In this document: positions 30,112-38,371 of the stretch, in pieces
Position numbering within the stretch: the stretch's first letter is position 1
Layout of the letters: each line of letters begins with the position of its first letter
Assembly: GCA_964457585.1 (NCBI GenBank)
Contig: CAYWFU010000023.1
Location: 1-40,120 of the forward strand
Reading direction: 5' to 3'
DNA from: CAYWFU01 sp964457585
GTDB lineage: Bacteria; JACRDZ01
DNA length: 40,120 nucleotides
Notes under the pieces: generated by a model
Told to the model about the DNA's origin: nothing
Databases searched by the model: none
Seen by the model: the letters and a program-made list of their open reading frames with translations, nothing else
Program-made: the position numbers and the translations under genes

Positions 30112-31932
30112 ATGATTGAAAGTTATCAACCGGTGATAAGCATTTTAATACCAATTTTGGCAATTTTTATTATTCCTTTTTTAGAAGAACAAAAAACAAA
30201 TATATTAACTGCAATAGCTACATTTTTAAGCTTTTTAGTTATCCTGAGTATGTATCCATATATTCAGGCAGATAAAATTATTGGTATAGGATTTAATACA
30301 GATTTATTAATTCATCTAAGTTTTAGAGTAGACTCTCTGGGATATCTAGTTGGTTTAATTTCATCATTCATCTGGGCCATGTCCAGCATATACGCAATAG
30401 GATATCTGGGGCATAGCCATGCATTAAAAAGATATAATATTTTTTCTCTTCTTTCCTATATTGGTATGATTGGAGTGACATTTACAGGTAATTTATTCAG
30501 CTTATATATTTTCTTTGAATTATTAAGTGTTGCATCTTATGTAATGGTAATTCATGAAGAAACAGAAGAAGCTAAATCTGCCGGGCTTGTATATTTATTT
30601 ATGGGCGTCAGCGGCGGGTTAGTACTTTTATTTTCAATGATTGCCACATATTCAATAACCGGTACCGGCGATCTTTCAAAATTAGGAATGGGCTTACAGG
30701 CAAGTCCGTATGCCCCGTTAATTTTCTTTGGATTTATTCTTGGATTTGGAGTTAAAGCAGGTTTATTCCCTGTTCATATCTGGCTGCCAATGGCTCATCC
30801 AGTTGCGCCAGCACCAGGCAGTGCCTTGCTATCAGGTGTAATGATCAAAGCTGGTGCATACGGTATTCTTAGAACAATATATGTGATATTGGGTATGGAT
30901 TTTATGTTGGGGAAATGGTTTTTATATGTACTTTTAGGATTGGCAGCGATAAATATTTTTCTTGGTTCAGCAGTAGCAATGAAACAAACAGAAATTAAAA
31001 GAATGCTGGCATATTCAAGTATAGCGCAAATTGGATATATTATTTTAGGCGCAGTACTTTTATCTCCATTAGGTGTTATGGGCAGCAGTTTGCATATTTT
31101 CAATCACGCATTTATTAAAAGCACACTCTTCTTGTGTGCTGGAGCAATTATACATCAAACAGGCTTAAGACAAATGGAGGATTTTGATGGAATAGGGAAA
31201 AGAATGCCAATTACAATGATTTGCTTTACTATTGCAAGTCTTTCTATGATAGGCTTTCCACCTTTAAATGGTTTTATAACTAAATGGCATCTATTATTAG
31301 GTGCTCTAGAAGCAGCAAAAATGGGAAGTCATACCTTTCATTTAGGAATTTCTGCAATCATACTTTTATTGGTTAGTAGCTTTATGAATCTTATGTATTA
31401 TGGTCCTATTATTTATTCAGCATGGTTTAAATTACCGAAAAATTTTCCGGAATCTCCTTCAGGTCAATCTCACAAAAAAGCTGAAGAAAAATCTCCTATT
31501 GATAATTTAGGTGCAGGAGAAATGGCGATAAATCCAGGTATAGATAATTTACACGGTGAGAAAATACATGATATAGCGCATTATTCATCAGTGCGTAATT
31601 ATTTCGCATCAGGTGGTTCAAAAGATATTCATAAAGATAAAGCTCATGGTGGAACAGGCGAAAAAAGTAATGATCACAAAGAAGAAAAAACAAATACACA
31701 CGATGATAATAAACATGAAGAAGCACATAATACACATGATACAAATGCTGGATATGATGATCCCGGACATGGACATGGTGCAGAAGAAAAACCAATAGAG
31801 ACTTGCGATCCGCCGTTGACCATGCTTGTCCCATTAATAATACTCGCAGCGGGTGTTGTATTTTTTGGAGTAGTACCATTATTCCCGGTTACACTCGCGC
31901 AAAAAGTTAGTATTATGTTTTTTGCTAAATAA
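30112..31932 (+). CDS. Extra antiporter-like subunit 2 with long His-rich loop (MrpD/HyfB-like)
   Basis: A 606-residue second additional antiporter-like subunit. It has the TM5 Glu (YIFFELLSVASYV), the TM7 Lys (GFGVKAGLFPVHIWLP), a TM8 Lys in LLSGVMIKAGAYG and the TM12 Lys (FNHAFIKSTLFLCAG). The segment AHPVAPAPGSALLSG is nearly shared with the NuoL at 33607, marking the two as close paralogues. Between the last two helices (about 450-560) is a roughly 110-residue hydrophilic loop with about 13 His plus many Asp and Glu (for example THDDNKHEEAHNTHDTN and GHGHG), a likely metal- or proton-binding region. It ends without a lateral helix. GGGGGGA precedes ATG 30112. Confidence 0.88.
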   Translation: MIESYQPVISILIPILAIFIIPFLEEQKTNILTAIATFLSFLVILSMYPYIQADKIIGIGFNTDLLIHLSFRVDSLGYLVGLISSFIWAMSSIYAIGYLGHSHALKRYNIFSLLSYIGMIGVTFTGNLFSLYIFFELLSVASYVMVIHEETEEAKSAGLVYLFMGVSGGLVLLFSMIATYSITGTGDLSKLGMGLQASPYAPLIFFGFILGFGVKAGLFPVHIWLPMAHPVAPAPGSALLSGVMIKAGAYGILRTIYVILGMDFMLGKWFLYVLLGLAAINIFLGSAVAMKQTEIKRMLAYSSIAQIGYIILGAVLLSPLGVMGSSLHIFNHAFIKSTLFLCAGAIIHQTGLRQMEDFDGIGKRMPITMICFTIASLSMIGFPPLNGFITKWHLLLGALEAAKMGSHTFHLGISAIILLLVSSFMNLMYYGPIIYSAWFKLPKNFPESPSGQSHKKAEEKSPIDNLGAGEMAINPGIDNLHGEKIHDIAHYSSVRNYFASGGSKDIHKDKAHGGTGEKSNDHKEEKTNTHDDNKHEEAHNTHDTNAGYDDPGHGHGAEEKPIETCDPPLTMLVPLIILAAGVVFFGVVPLFPVTLAQKVSIMFFAK

Positions 31933-31935
31933 AAA

Positions 31936-32045
31936 GGCGAAAGGCAAAAAAGGCTAAAGGTTGTAAGATGGGAAAGATAGATTTAGAGTTTTTAACCTTT
32001 AGCCTTTAGCCCAGAATTGCCTTTAGCCCAAAGTTGCCTTTAGCC
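31936..32045. repeat. GGCTAAAGG-word inverted repeat inside the operon
   Basis: The left arm (GGCGAAAGGC, GGCTAAAGGTTG) and the right arm (AACCTTTAGCC, then three more CTTTAGCC copies up to 32045) can pair. The repeated word CTAAAGG is characteristic. It fills the gap between extra antiporter 2 and the His-rich membrane protein, ending just before that gene's AGAGGA ribosome-binding site. No target duplication is evident. Confidence 0.65.
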
Positions 32046-32061
32046 AAAAGAGGATTTTTTT

Positions 32062-32610
32062 ATGAAAAAAATAAAAATATTTTTTGTGATTTTAATAGGA
32101 ATTGGAATGTATTTTTTCAGCATAAATAAAATTGCATATAGTACAGAAAATTCTCAATCTATGCATGGGGAAACTGCTGAAAATCAAGCACATGAAAGCG
32201 AGCAGGGAAAAAATAATACTAACCATGGCACGAGTGGAATGCATGAGTCACCACTGGAATACTATTTAATATGGAGCATAATTGTTTTAATTACTATTTT
32301 ATTATTCGGATACTATATGAAATTTATTTCTGTAAAAGGGATTTTCGGCAGCAGAATAGCAGACGATGATCTGGAACATGAACAGGATATTGAAACAATT
32401 GGATTTGCTTTCTTAATAGTTCTACTTGCTGTTTGTTTTTATACAATATTGATGATGCCAGAACTTTTTGGATATTTTGATTCAAAAGCGCATAGTTTTG
32501 TTGATGGATATCATGAATCAAACACAAATGCTTTTTTAAGATTTGTTTTAGTGACTTTAACAGGGATAATGATGACAGTTTATGCTTTTTTAGGTAGACA
32601 TAATCATTAA
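32062..32610 (+). CDS. Small membrane protein with His-rich segment, unknown
   Basis: A 182-residue protein I do not recognise. It has an N-terminal signal/anchor (about 5-27), then a hydrophilic stretch (28-64) with four His (SMHGETAENQAHESE, TNHGTSGMHESP), then three predicted helices (about 67-87, 112-133, 157-177) and a C-terminal GRHNH. The His/Glu-rich segment resembles those in the neighbouring antiporter subunits and in the NuoL N-terminus. It lies between extra antiporter 2 and the half antiporter, with AAGAGGA before ATG 32062. It is probably an accessory subunit or assembly factor of the enlarged membrane arm (inference from position). Confidence 0.75.
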   Translation: MKKIKIFFVILIGIGMYFFSINKIAYSTENSQSMHGETAENQAHESEQGKNNTNHGTSGMHESPLEYYLIWSIIVLITILLFGYYMKFISVKGIFGSRIADDDLEHEQDIETIGFAFLIVLLAVCFYTILMMPELFGYFDSKAHSFVDGYHESNTNAFLRFVLVTLTGIMMTVYAFLGRHNH

Positions 32611-32625
32611 TTGGAGGTGCTTAAG

Positions 32626-33588
32626 ATGACAAAAGATATTGGATTAAAAATGATTGATACCTGTAGTTATTGTTTATTAATATTTTTAATGCCAGCTGTG
32701 ATAGTTGCAGCTGAATTGCTGAAACCTGGAATAGATTTAAGTTATGCAAGCATCTTACCTGTAACAATACTGTTACTGCCTATAGTTGGAGTATTTTTAT
32801 TCTTTCTTGTAAAGAATAAGGAAGAAACAATAAAAGATATCTTAGCAATACTGATTACAGTATTGAGTATGCTGCATATTATTTTTATGATTAAATATGT
32901 TTTTAATCCTGTTGAACTGGAAGATAAAATGTATAAAGGATTGATTTATACTTTTACCTATATGCCTAATTTTGATCTTTCTTTGCGAGTAGATAAAATC
33001 AGCATGATAATTCTCATGATTGCAGCTGCCTTTTGGCTAATTGTTGGTATTTTTGTTTTATTGCAAAATCAAAAAGGCAGTAATAAATATAAAAATTACA
33101 GTCTATATATATTAATAGCACTATTTTTAAATTTTGGTGTAGTAATGGCAGGAGATTTCCTGACAATTTTTCTTTATTTTGAAGCAATCAGTATTTTTCC
33201 GTATTTTATAATTATTTATAAAAAACCTGATGTGGTTGCTCATGAGGAAAAAAGATTCTTATTAGTGGAAGTAATAACTGGAATATGCTTATTGCTTGGT
33301 ATTATTTTATTCTATTATTTTGCTGGAACATTAGTAATGAAAGATATGGTTCTGCATTTTGCAACTCAAGTACCGCCATTATGGTCAGGAATAATTTTCG
33401 TTATGATGTTTCTAGGTTTTGTTGGAAAAACAAGCTTATTTTTTCAACATTTGCTTCCAAATAAAACAAATTCTAATGTTTTAATGCCTATACCAGGCAG
33501 TTTTATTTTTTCATCAATATTGTTTCAACTTGCAGCTTATGGAGTTTTTAGATATGTTACGGTTTCATTATATCATTTTAAAATTTAA
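32626..33588 (+). CDS. Half-length antiporter-like protein (N-terminal half of a NuoL paralogue)
   Basis: A 320-residue protein. ATG 32626 follows GGAGGTGCTTAAG, which rules out the TTG at 32611. It aligns by eye with the first half of the NuoL at 33607 (MYKGLIYTFTYMPNFDLSLRVD here, LYKGIYCTLPFIPNFNLTFKID there), covering TM1 to TM8 only. The TM5 Glu (FLYFEAISIFPYF) and TM7 Lys (FVGKTSLFFQHLLP) are kept. The TM8 Lys is Gln (SSILFQLAAYG), and the discontinuous TM12 half is missing. It ends cleanly with TAA 18 bases before the NuoL ATG. It is either a decayed tandem duplicate or a kept structural spacer; the open frame and good ribosome-binding site favour expression. Confidence 0.8.
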   Translation: MTKDIGLKMIDTCSYCLLIFLMPAVIVAAELLKPGIDLSYASILPVTILLLPIVGVFLFFLVKNKEETIKDILAILITVLSMLHIIFMIKYVFNPVELEDKMYKGLIYTFTYMPNFDLSLRVDKISMIILMIAAAFWLIVGIFVLLQNQKGSNKYKNYSLYILIALFLNFGVVMAGDFLTIFLYFEAISIFPYFIIIYKKPDVVAHEEKRFLLVEVITGICLLLGIILFYYFAGTLVMKDMVLHFATQVPPLWSGIIFVMMFLGFVGKTSLFFQHLLPNKTNSNVLMPIPGSFIFSSILFQLAAYGVFRYVTVSLYHFKI

Positions 33589-33606
33589 AAAATGGAGTTG
33601 AGAGTA

Positions 33607-36600
33607 ATGCGAAATAAAAAAATAACAAAGAATTTTACATTGATATTATGCTTATCAATATTTATTGAGTTTTTCTTCTGGATATCAATACCGGAAAAAG
33701 TAAAATGCGAAGAATCGGAACAACATACTAGTGTACAAGCATCAGAATCTCATAGCGATGAGCATGGAATAGAGCCTAAAACCCATGCTAACTCTGAAGA
33801 AAATATTCATAATTCAGAAGCACATGGAAATGAACATGCACCGCAATCAAAATTTTTAACTCCGGAAGTCAATGATATTGCACGATTGCCAATTTTAATT
33901 ATTTTTCTCCCTATTCTTGGAGCAATAATATACTTACTATTTTATAATGCAAGTTATGCTATTAGAAATACCATCTTAGTTGGCACAGCAGTAATTGTCT
34001 TCATATTAATGTTAAATTTATATAAATATGTTGTAAGCGGTATATATGTGGGAAATCAATTATATAAAGGAATTTACTGTACGCTGCCTTTTATTCCAAA
34101 TTTTAATTTAACATTTAAAATTGACCCTGCAGGCTATGCTATTGCAATGATTTCAAGCTTCGTATGGATGATAGCAATGATTTACAATATAGATTATATG
34201 ACTATAGAAAAGAAAGTTAATCGATTTAATTTTTTTACTATTTTTTCACTTTCTGCTCAATTAGGCGTTCTTTTAGCTGGTGATTTTCTCACCTTATTTA
34301 TTTTCTTTGAAGGACTGGTAATTTTCCCATATTCTATGGTTGCACATCATGAAGATAAAGAGGCTCTGTCAGGAGCAAATATATTTCTTTATATGAGCGT
34401 TGCAACAGGCTTGTTTCTATTGATGGGAATAGTATTACTATGGTATGTAACCGGTGGGATAGAAATAAAAGCTGTTGGAGATATATTAAACAAATCACAA
34501 CCTTCATGGTTGAAATATGTAATGACATTTTTCCTTATTTTTGGTTTTGGCGGTAAAGCAGGATTGTTTTTTGAACATGCCTGGCTGCCAAAAGCACATC
34601 CGGTTGCCCCAACACCTGGTAGTGCACTTCTTTCAGGTTTAATGATTAAAGCGGGCGCATACGGTATATTCAGGTCCATAAATTTACTTTTTTCACCAGG
34701 AAGCTTTTCTGCACCAGATTGGATAAATATGGCAAATATTGGTTATGTTATGATCTGGATTGGAATAATGACAATGTTCCTTGGAATTATGAATGCGCTG
34801 CTTTCAGATAATTCCAAAAGAATGCTGGCATATAGCAGTATAAGCCAAATGGGTTATATAATAGTTGGAATAGGCTGCGCAGCTTATCTGGGTAAAGACG
34901 GCGCAATGGGCTTAGCAGGTGCAATTTATCATATTATCAATCATGCTTTATTTAAAGCCCTTCTCTTTATGGGAGTTGGAGCAGCTTATTTTCGTACACA
35001 TGAACTTAATATGTATAAATTAGGCGGTTTATGGAGAAATATGCCTATTGTTGCAATTACTACTGTAATTGCTGCACTTGGATATGGGGGAGTCCCCTTA
35101 TTTAATGGATTTGCAAGTAAAACTCTAATTCATCATGCAATAATAGAAGCTTATCAGCATTCTGTACATTATTCCCCTGATGGCAAACCGGATTCATGGC
35201 TAAGAGTTGCAGAAATTATGTTCATGATAACCGCTGGAGCAGGGCTTGTAGCAGTTCTTAAAATGGCATTTCTTACCTTCTTTGGTAAAAGAGCAGCAAA
35301 ACATGAAAAAATAAAAGATGTTCCATTGCCAATGAAAATATCATTAACAACATTATCAGCAGTAATATTATTTATAGGTTTAAATCCAAATTGGATGTTA
35401 GAAACAATTGTTGGCCCTGCATTAGCTTATTTCAATTTTGATCCTTCATCTCATCCATATCACATAATTTATAATGTTCATAGTACTGGATCAGCACTTA
35501 AATCTACAATCCCAATTTTATATGAACCCGTAACAAGAGCTTTCTTTTCATCATCAGAAGCTATTCATAATATATTAGGCGGATCAAACGCGATTTTATT
35601 AGGTGGTATGATTTTTATTTTAGGATTTAGATTAAGATGGTTTTATCTTCCAGATTCAAAATGGCTTACAATAGAATTTTATTATAAAGGTATATATAAG
35701 ACATTTAAAAATTTTTGTACAGGAATTATTGTTGAAGCATCAGAATTAGTAGCTACTAAAGAAATAGATATTTTTAGTGCTAATTATAAAGCTTTTAAAA
35801 ATTTTTGTACAGGAGGTATTGTTGAAGCATCAGATTTGGTATCTAATACAGAAGTAGATATTTTTAAAGCTAATTATCAAGCCTTTAAAAAATTTTGCAC
35901 AGGAGGTATTGTTGAAGCATCAGATTTAGTATCTAATACAGAAATAGATGTTTTTAGTGCTAATTATCAAGCCTTTGAAAAATTTTGTAAAGGATCATTA
36001 CCAGATATCCAAGACATGAATATCGCAGAAGTTGATGCTAAATTACAAAAAGCTTCCTTGAGTGTAAGTAACGCATCAGATTGGTTTACAGAAAAAGAAA
36101 TCTCCTTTTTTCGTAAAAATTATGATAATTTTTTAAAATTCTGTAAAGGTTCTATGCCAGATACTCCTGATGTGCAGCCAGTATTCGCAGCTACAGCAGG
36201 CAATGTTTTACCAACTTATAATGATAAAGTCGACATGAAAACTTTATCTGCCGGATATCGAGGATTTACACGAATATGTCGTAATACTATTGGTAGAATG
36301 TCATATGAAATTAATAGATTAATATTATTTTTAATGGTAGATATCTGGCTTGCAACATCTCATACGAGAAGTATTTATAAGAGATTCGACGATGCATTTA
36401 TTGCATGGTATGGCGGTGATCTGGTTGTTGATAAAAAATTAGCTGATTTCTATATGAAAATATGTCGTGAATCAGCAAATTTTGATTATAATTTTATTGA
36501 TGGTATGGTTAATGGTGTTGCATGGTTTATTCATACCTATGGTCGTGGTTTACGAAGAATTCAGACAGGTTATATTCAGAATTATGCATTAAGTATTGTT

Positions 36601-36645
36601 ATCGGTTTAATTGCAATTGTAACTCTATGCTTGATAATTATTTAA
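33607..36645 (+). CDS. nuoL: Complex I subunit NuoL with His-rich N-terminus and very long lateral-helix region
   Basis: A 1012-residue protein; E. coli NuoL is 613. ATG 33607 is preferred, with GGAG upstream; ATG 33592 is the alternative. Residues 1-33 form a signal peptide. Residues 35-82 are His/Glu-rich with seven His. The antiporter core follows with the TM5 Glu (LFIFFEGLVIFPYS), TM7 Lys (GFGGKAGLFFEHAWLP), a Lys in LLSGLMIKAGAYG and the TM12 Lys (INHALFKALLFMG). After TM15 (near 657-675) about 300 residues precede the final helix. They include three in-frame 30-residue repeats (FCTGGIVEASDLVSNTE) at about 699-788, degenerate copies, and the NuoL-type end FIDGMVNGVAWF...RRIQTGYIQNYALSIV. 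This is the lateral connecting helix, strongly extended. Confidence 0.9.
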   Translation: MRNKKITKNFTLILCLSIFIEFFFWISIPEKVKCEESEQHTSVQASESHSDEHGIEPKTHANSEENIHNSEAHGNEHAPQSKFLTPEVNDIARLPILIIFLPILGAIIYLLFYNASYAIRNTILVGTAVIVFILMLNLYKYVVSGIYVGNQLYKGIYCTLPFIPNFNLTFKIDPAGYAIAMISSFVWMIAMIYNIDYMTIEKKVNRFNFFTIFSLSAQLGVLLAGDFLTLFIFFEGLVIFPYSMVAHHEDKEALSGANIFLYMSVATGLFLLMGIVLLWYVTGGIEIKAVGDILNKSQPSWLKYVMTFFLIFGFGGKAGLFFEHAWLPKAHPVAPTPGSALLSGLMIKAGAYGIFRSINLLFSPGSFSAPDWINMANIGYVMIWIGIMTMFLGIMNALLSDNSKRMLAYSSISQMGYIIVGIGCAAYLGKDGAMGLAGAIYHIINHALFKALLFMGVGAAYFRTHELNMYKLGGLWRNMPIVAITTVIAALGYGGVPLFNGFASKTLIHHAIIEAYQHSVHYSPDGKPDSWLRVAEIMFMITAGAGLVAVLKMAFLTFFGKRAAKHEKIKDVPLPMKISLTTLSAVILFIGLNPNWMLETIVGPALAYFNFDPSSHPYHIIYNVHSTGSALKSTIPILYEPVTRAFFSSSEAIHNILGGSNAILLGGMIFILGFRLRWFYLPDSKWLTIEFYYKGIYKTFKNFCTGIIVEASELVATKEIDIFSANYKAFKNFCTGGIVEASDLVSNTEVDIFKANYQAFKKFCTGGIVEASDLVSNTEIDVFSANYQAFEKFCKGSLPDIQDMNIAEVDAKLQKASLSVSNASDWFTEKEISFFRKNYDNFLKFCKGSMPDTPDVQPVFAATAGNVLPTYNDKVDMKTLSAGYRGFTRICRNTIGRMSYEINRLILFLMVDIWLATSHTRSIYKRFDDAFIAWYGGDLVVDKKLADFYMKICRESANFDYNFIDGMVNGVAWFIHTYGRGLRRIQTGYIQNYALSIVIGLIAIVTLCLIII
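35701..36000 (+). repeat. 90-bp tandem repeats coding the NuoL lateral-helix extension
   Basis: Units start at 35701, 35791 and 35881 in perfect 90-bp register, with a fourth partial unit from 35971. Each encodes A/T-F-K-x-F-C-T-G-x-I-V-E-A-S-x-L, ending in D-x-F-x-A-N-Y-x. DNA identity between units 2 and 3 is high, indicating recent amplification. Weaker copies (FRKNYDNFLKFCKGSMPD, near 36111-36168) continue downstream. Confidence 0.88.
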
Positions 36646-36673
36646 TCTAATTAAAGGTACAGGAATTTGAAAC

Positions 36674-36729
36674 GCTCGATAAATCGAGCAACTACATTGA
36701 AGTTTTTGTAGTTGCCTGATTTATCAGGC
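36674..36729. repeat. Triple-hairpin repeat between nuoL and nuoM
   Basis: GCTCGATAAATCGAGC (36674-36689) and GCCTGATTTATCAGGC (36714-36729) are self-complementary, and between them CAACTACA (36689-36696) pairs with TGTAGTTG (36707-36714). The outer palindromes also resemble each other. It is a compact structured element read within the nuo mRNA, and has no ORF. Confidence 0.7.
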
Positions 36730-36751
36730 TTAATTTAATGGAGGTTTTTGA

Positions 36752-38257
36752 ATGAGTTTCCCAATATTATCTTTTTTAACTTTTTTCCCGTTTATTGGGG
36801 TATTATTAATTGTGTCATTTAAATCTGATAAAGAGGATTTAATTAAAAAAACTACATTAGTTACATCAATAATACATTTTATTGTGTCAATGGTTGTAGT
36901 TTTTTATTTCAATAATGGGACATCAGAATATCAATTTGTTGAAAAAATACCATGGATGCCAACCTTTGGTATAACATATTTTTTAGGTATAGATGGAATA
37001 AGCATTCTTTTAGTTCCATTAATTACAGGATTGACATTAATCTCAATAGTATTCTCATTGGATTATATTAAAGAACGAATTAAGGAATTTTATTTATTGA
37101 TACTGTTAATGGCAACAGGTATGATGGGTGCAATTGTTTCATTAGATTTCTTTTTATTTTACATTTTTTGGGAAATTATGCTTATACCAATGGTATTTAT
37201 TATTGGCATCTGGGGATCAGAAAATCGTTTATATGCTGCTATAAAATTTTTTCTTTATACACTTATTGGCAGTATGCTGATGTTGGTAGGAATTATAGCT
37301 TTATATTTAAAGCACATAGAACTTACGGGTATTCCTAGTTTTAGTGTCGTAGATATAACAAACTTAAATCAACAATATCCGGTCTCATTTCAATTCTGGA
37401 TATTTATTTTATTTTTTATTGGGTTTGCAATTAAAGTTCCAATGTTTCCATTCCATACATGGCTGCCAGATGCACATGTCCAGGCTCCTACTGCAGGCAG
37501 TGTTTTATTAGCAGGTGTAATGTTAAAAATGGGAACGTATGGTTTTTTACGTTTTACTTTGCCAATTTTACCTGAAGCAAGTCATAGATTTGCACCGATG
37601 GTAAGCATCCTGGCATTTATGAGTATTGTATATTGTGCATGGGTGGCAATGGGCCAGAAGGATATGAAAAAATTAATTGCGTATTCAAGTGTATGTCATA
37701 TGGGCGCAATAATGCTAGGAATTTTTTCTCTAACACAGGAAGGGCTGGAAGGAGCTCAAATACAAATATTTAATCATGGAATAGTTACAGGCGCATTATT
37801 TCTTTCAGTTGGAATTATATACGAAAGAAGACATACTAAGTTTATAGATGAATTTGGAGGATTATTAAAACAAACTCCACACTACGCTGTTCTATTTACA
37901 ATATTTACCCTTGCAGCGGTTGGTATTCCTTTTACAAATGGTTTTATTGGTGAAATAATGATAATAATGGGTGCTTTTGGTAATCAGCTTAAGTTTAATA
38001 GTACATTCTATAGAATAATTACAATGCTTTCCGTCCCTGGATTAGTATTCGGTGCTGCGTATATGTTCTGGATGTTTCAAAGAATATTTCTTGGAGATAT
38101 TACCAATCCTAAAAATAAAAAATTAAAAGATTTGAATTTAAATGAATTATTTTGCCTGGTACCGCTTGCAGTAATGGTATTCTGGGTTGGATTGTATCCT
38201 GCTCCTTTTTTAGATCTTTTTAAGACCAGTGTGGCTAGTTTACTAAAATATTTATAG
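36752..38257 (+). CDS. nuoM: Complex I subunit NuoM
   Basis: A 501-residue antiporter-like subunit with about 14 helices. It has the TM5 Glu in FYIFWEIMLIPM, the TM7 Lys in GFAIKVPMFPFHTWLPDAH, a TM8 Lys in AGVMLKMGTYGFLRF and the TM12 Glu in TNGFIGEIMIIMG, which distinguishes NuoM from NuoL/N. Length is normal, and there is no His-rich insert, unlike the four upstream neighbours. ATGGAGG precedes ATG 36752. Confidence 0.96.
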   Translation: MSFPILSFLTFFPFIGVLLIVSFKSDKEDLIKKTTLVTSIIHFIVSMVVVFYFNNGTSEYQFVEKIPWMPTFGITYFLGIDGISILLVPLITGLTLISIVFSLDYIKERIKEFYLLILLMATGMMGAIVSLDFFLFYIFWEIMLIPMVFIIGIWGSENRLYAAIKFFLYTLIGSMLMLVGIIALYLKHIELTGIPSFSVVDITNLNQQYPVSFQFWIFILFFIGFAIKVPMFPFHTWLPDAHVQAPTAGSVLLAGVMLKMGTYGFLRFTLPILPEASHRFAPMVSILAFMSIVYCAWVAMGQKDMKKLIAYSSVCHMGAIMLGIFSLTQEGLEGAQIQIFNHGIVTGALFLSVGIIYERRHTKFIDEFGGLLKQTPHYAVLFTIFTLAAVGIPFTNGFIGEIMIIMGAFGNQLKFNSTFYRIITMLSVPGLVFGAAYMFWMFQRIFLGDITNPKNKKLKDLNLNELFCLVPLAVMVFWVGLYPAPFLDLFKTSVASLLKYL

Positions 38258-38260
38258 CAT

Positions 38261-38358
38261 GGTACTGTCAAAAATGAAATGAAAAAGGGAGATAAAAATT
38301 AACCACAGAGATTTTTTTATGTTTTAAAAAATCTCTGTGGTTAGTTTTTGACATTACC
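38261..38358. repeat. 98-bp nested palindrome between nuoM and nuoN
   Basis: The outer arms GGTACTGTCAAAAA (38261-38274) and TTTTTGACATTACC (38345-38358) pair with one mismatch. The inner arms TAACCACAGAGATTTTTTTA (38300-38319) and its near-perfect complement (ending CTCTGTGGTTA at 38343) form a stem of about 20 bp with a tiny loop. The nuoN ribosome-binding site (GGGAGG) lies immediately after. It is a miniature inverted-repeat element, or an attenuator/processing hairpin. Confidence 0.7.
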
Positions 38359-38371
38359 TTGGGAGGCAATA

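Noticed and set aside
31496..31879. A 127-codon His/Tyr/Leu-rich open frame on the minus strand
   Set aside because: It is the antisense shadow of the His-rich loop of extra antiporter 2; it has no ribosome-binding site and low-complexity composition.
32226..32245. TGGCACGAGTGGAATGC as a sigma-54 promoter
   Set aside because: It lies inside a coding region, and the -12 element does not match TTGC at the right spacing.
28423..36645. The extra antiporter genes as a separate Mrp Na+/H+ antiporter operon
   Set aside because: No MrpA, B, E, F or G genes are present. The proteins lie between nuoK and nuoL-M-N in one continuous operon, and the only MrpC-like gene is nuoK itself.
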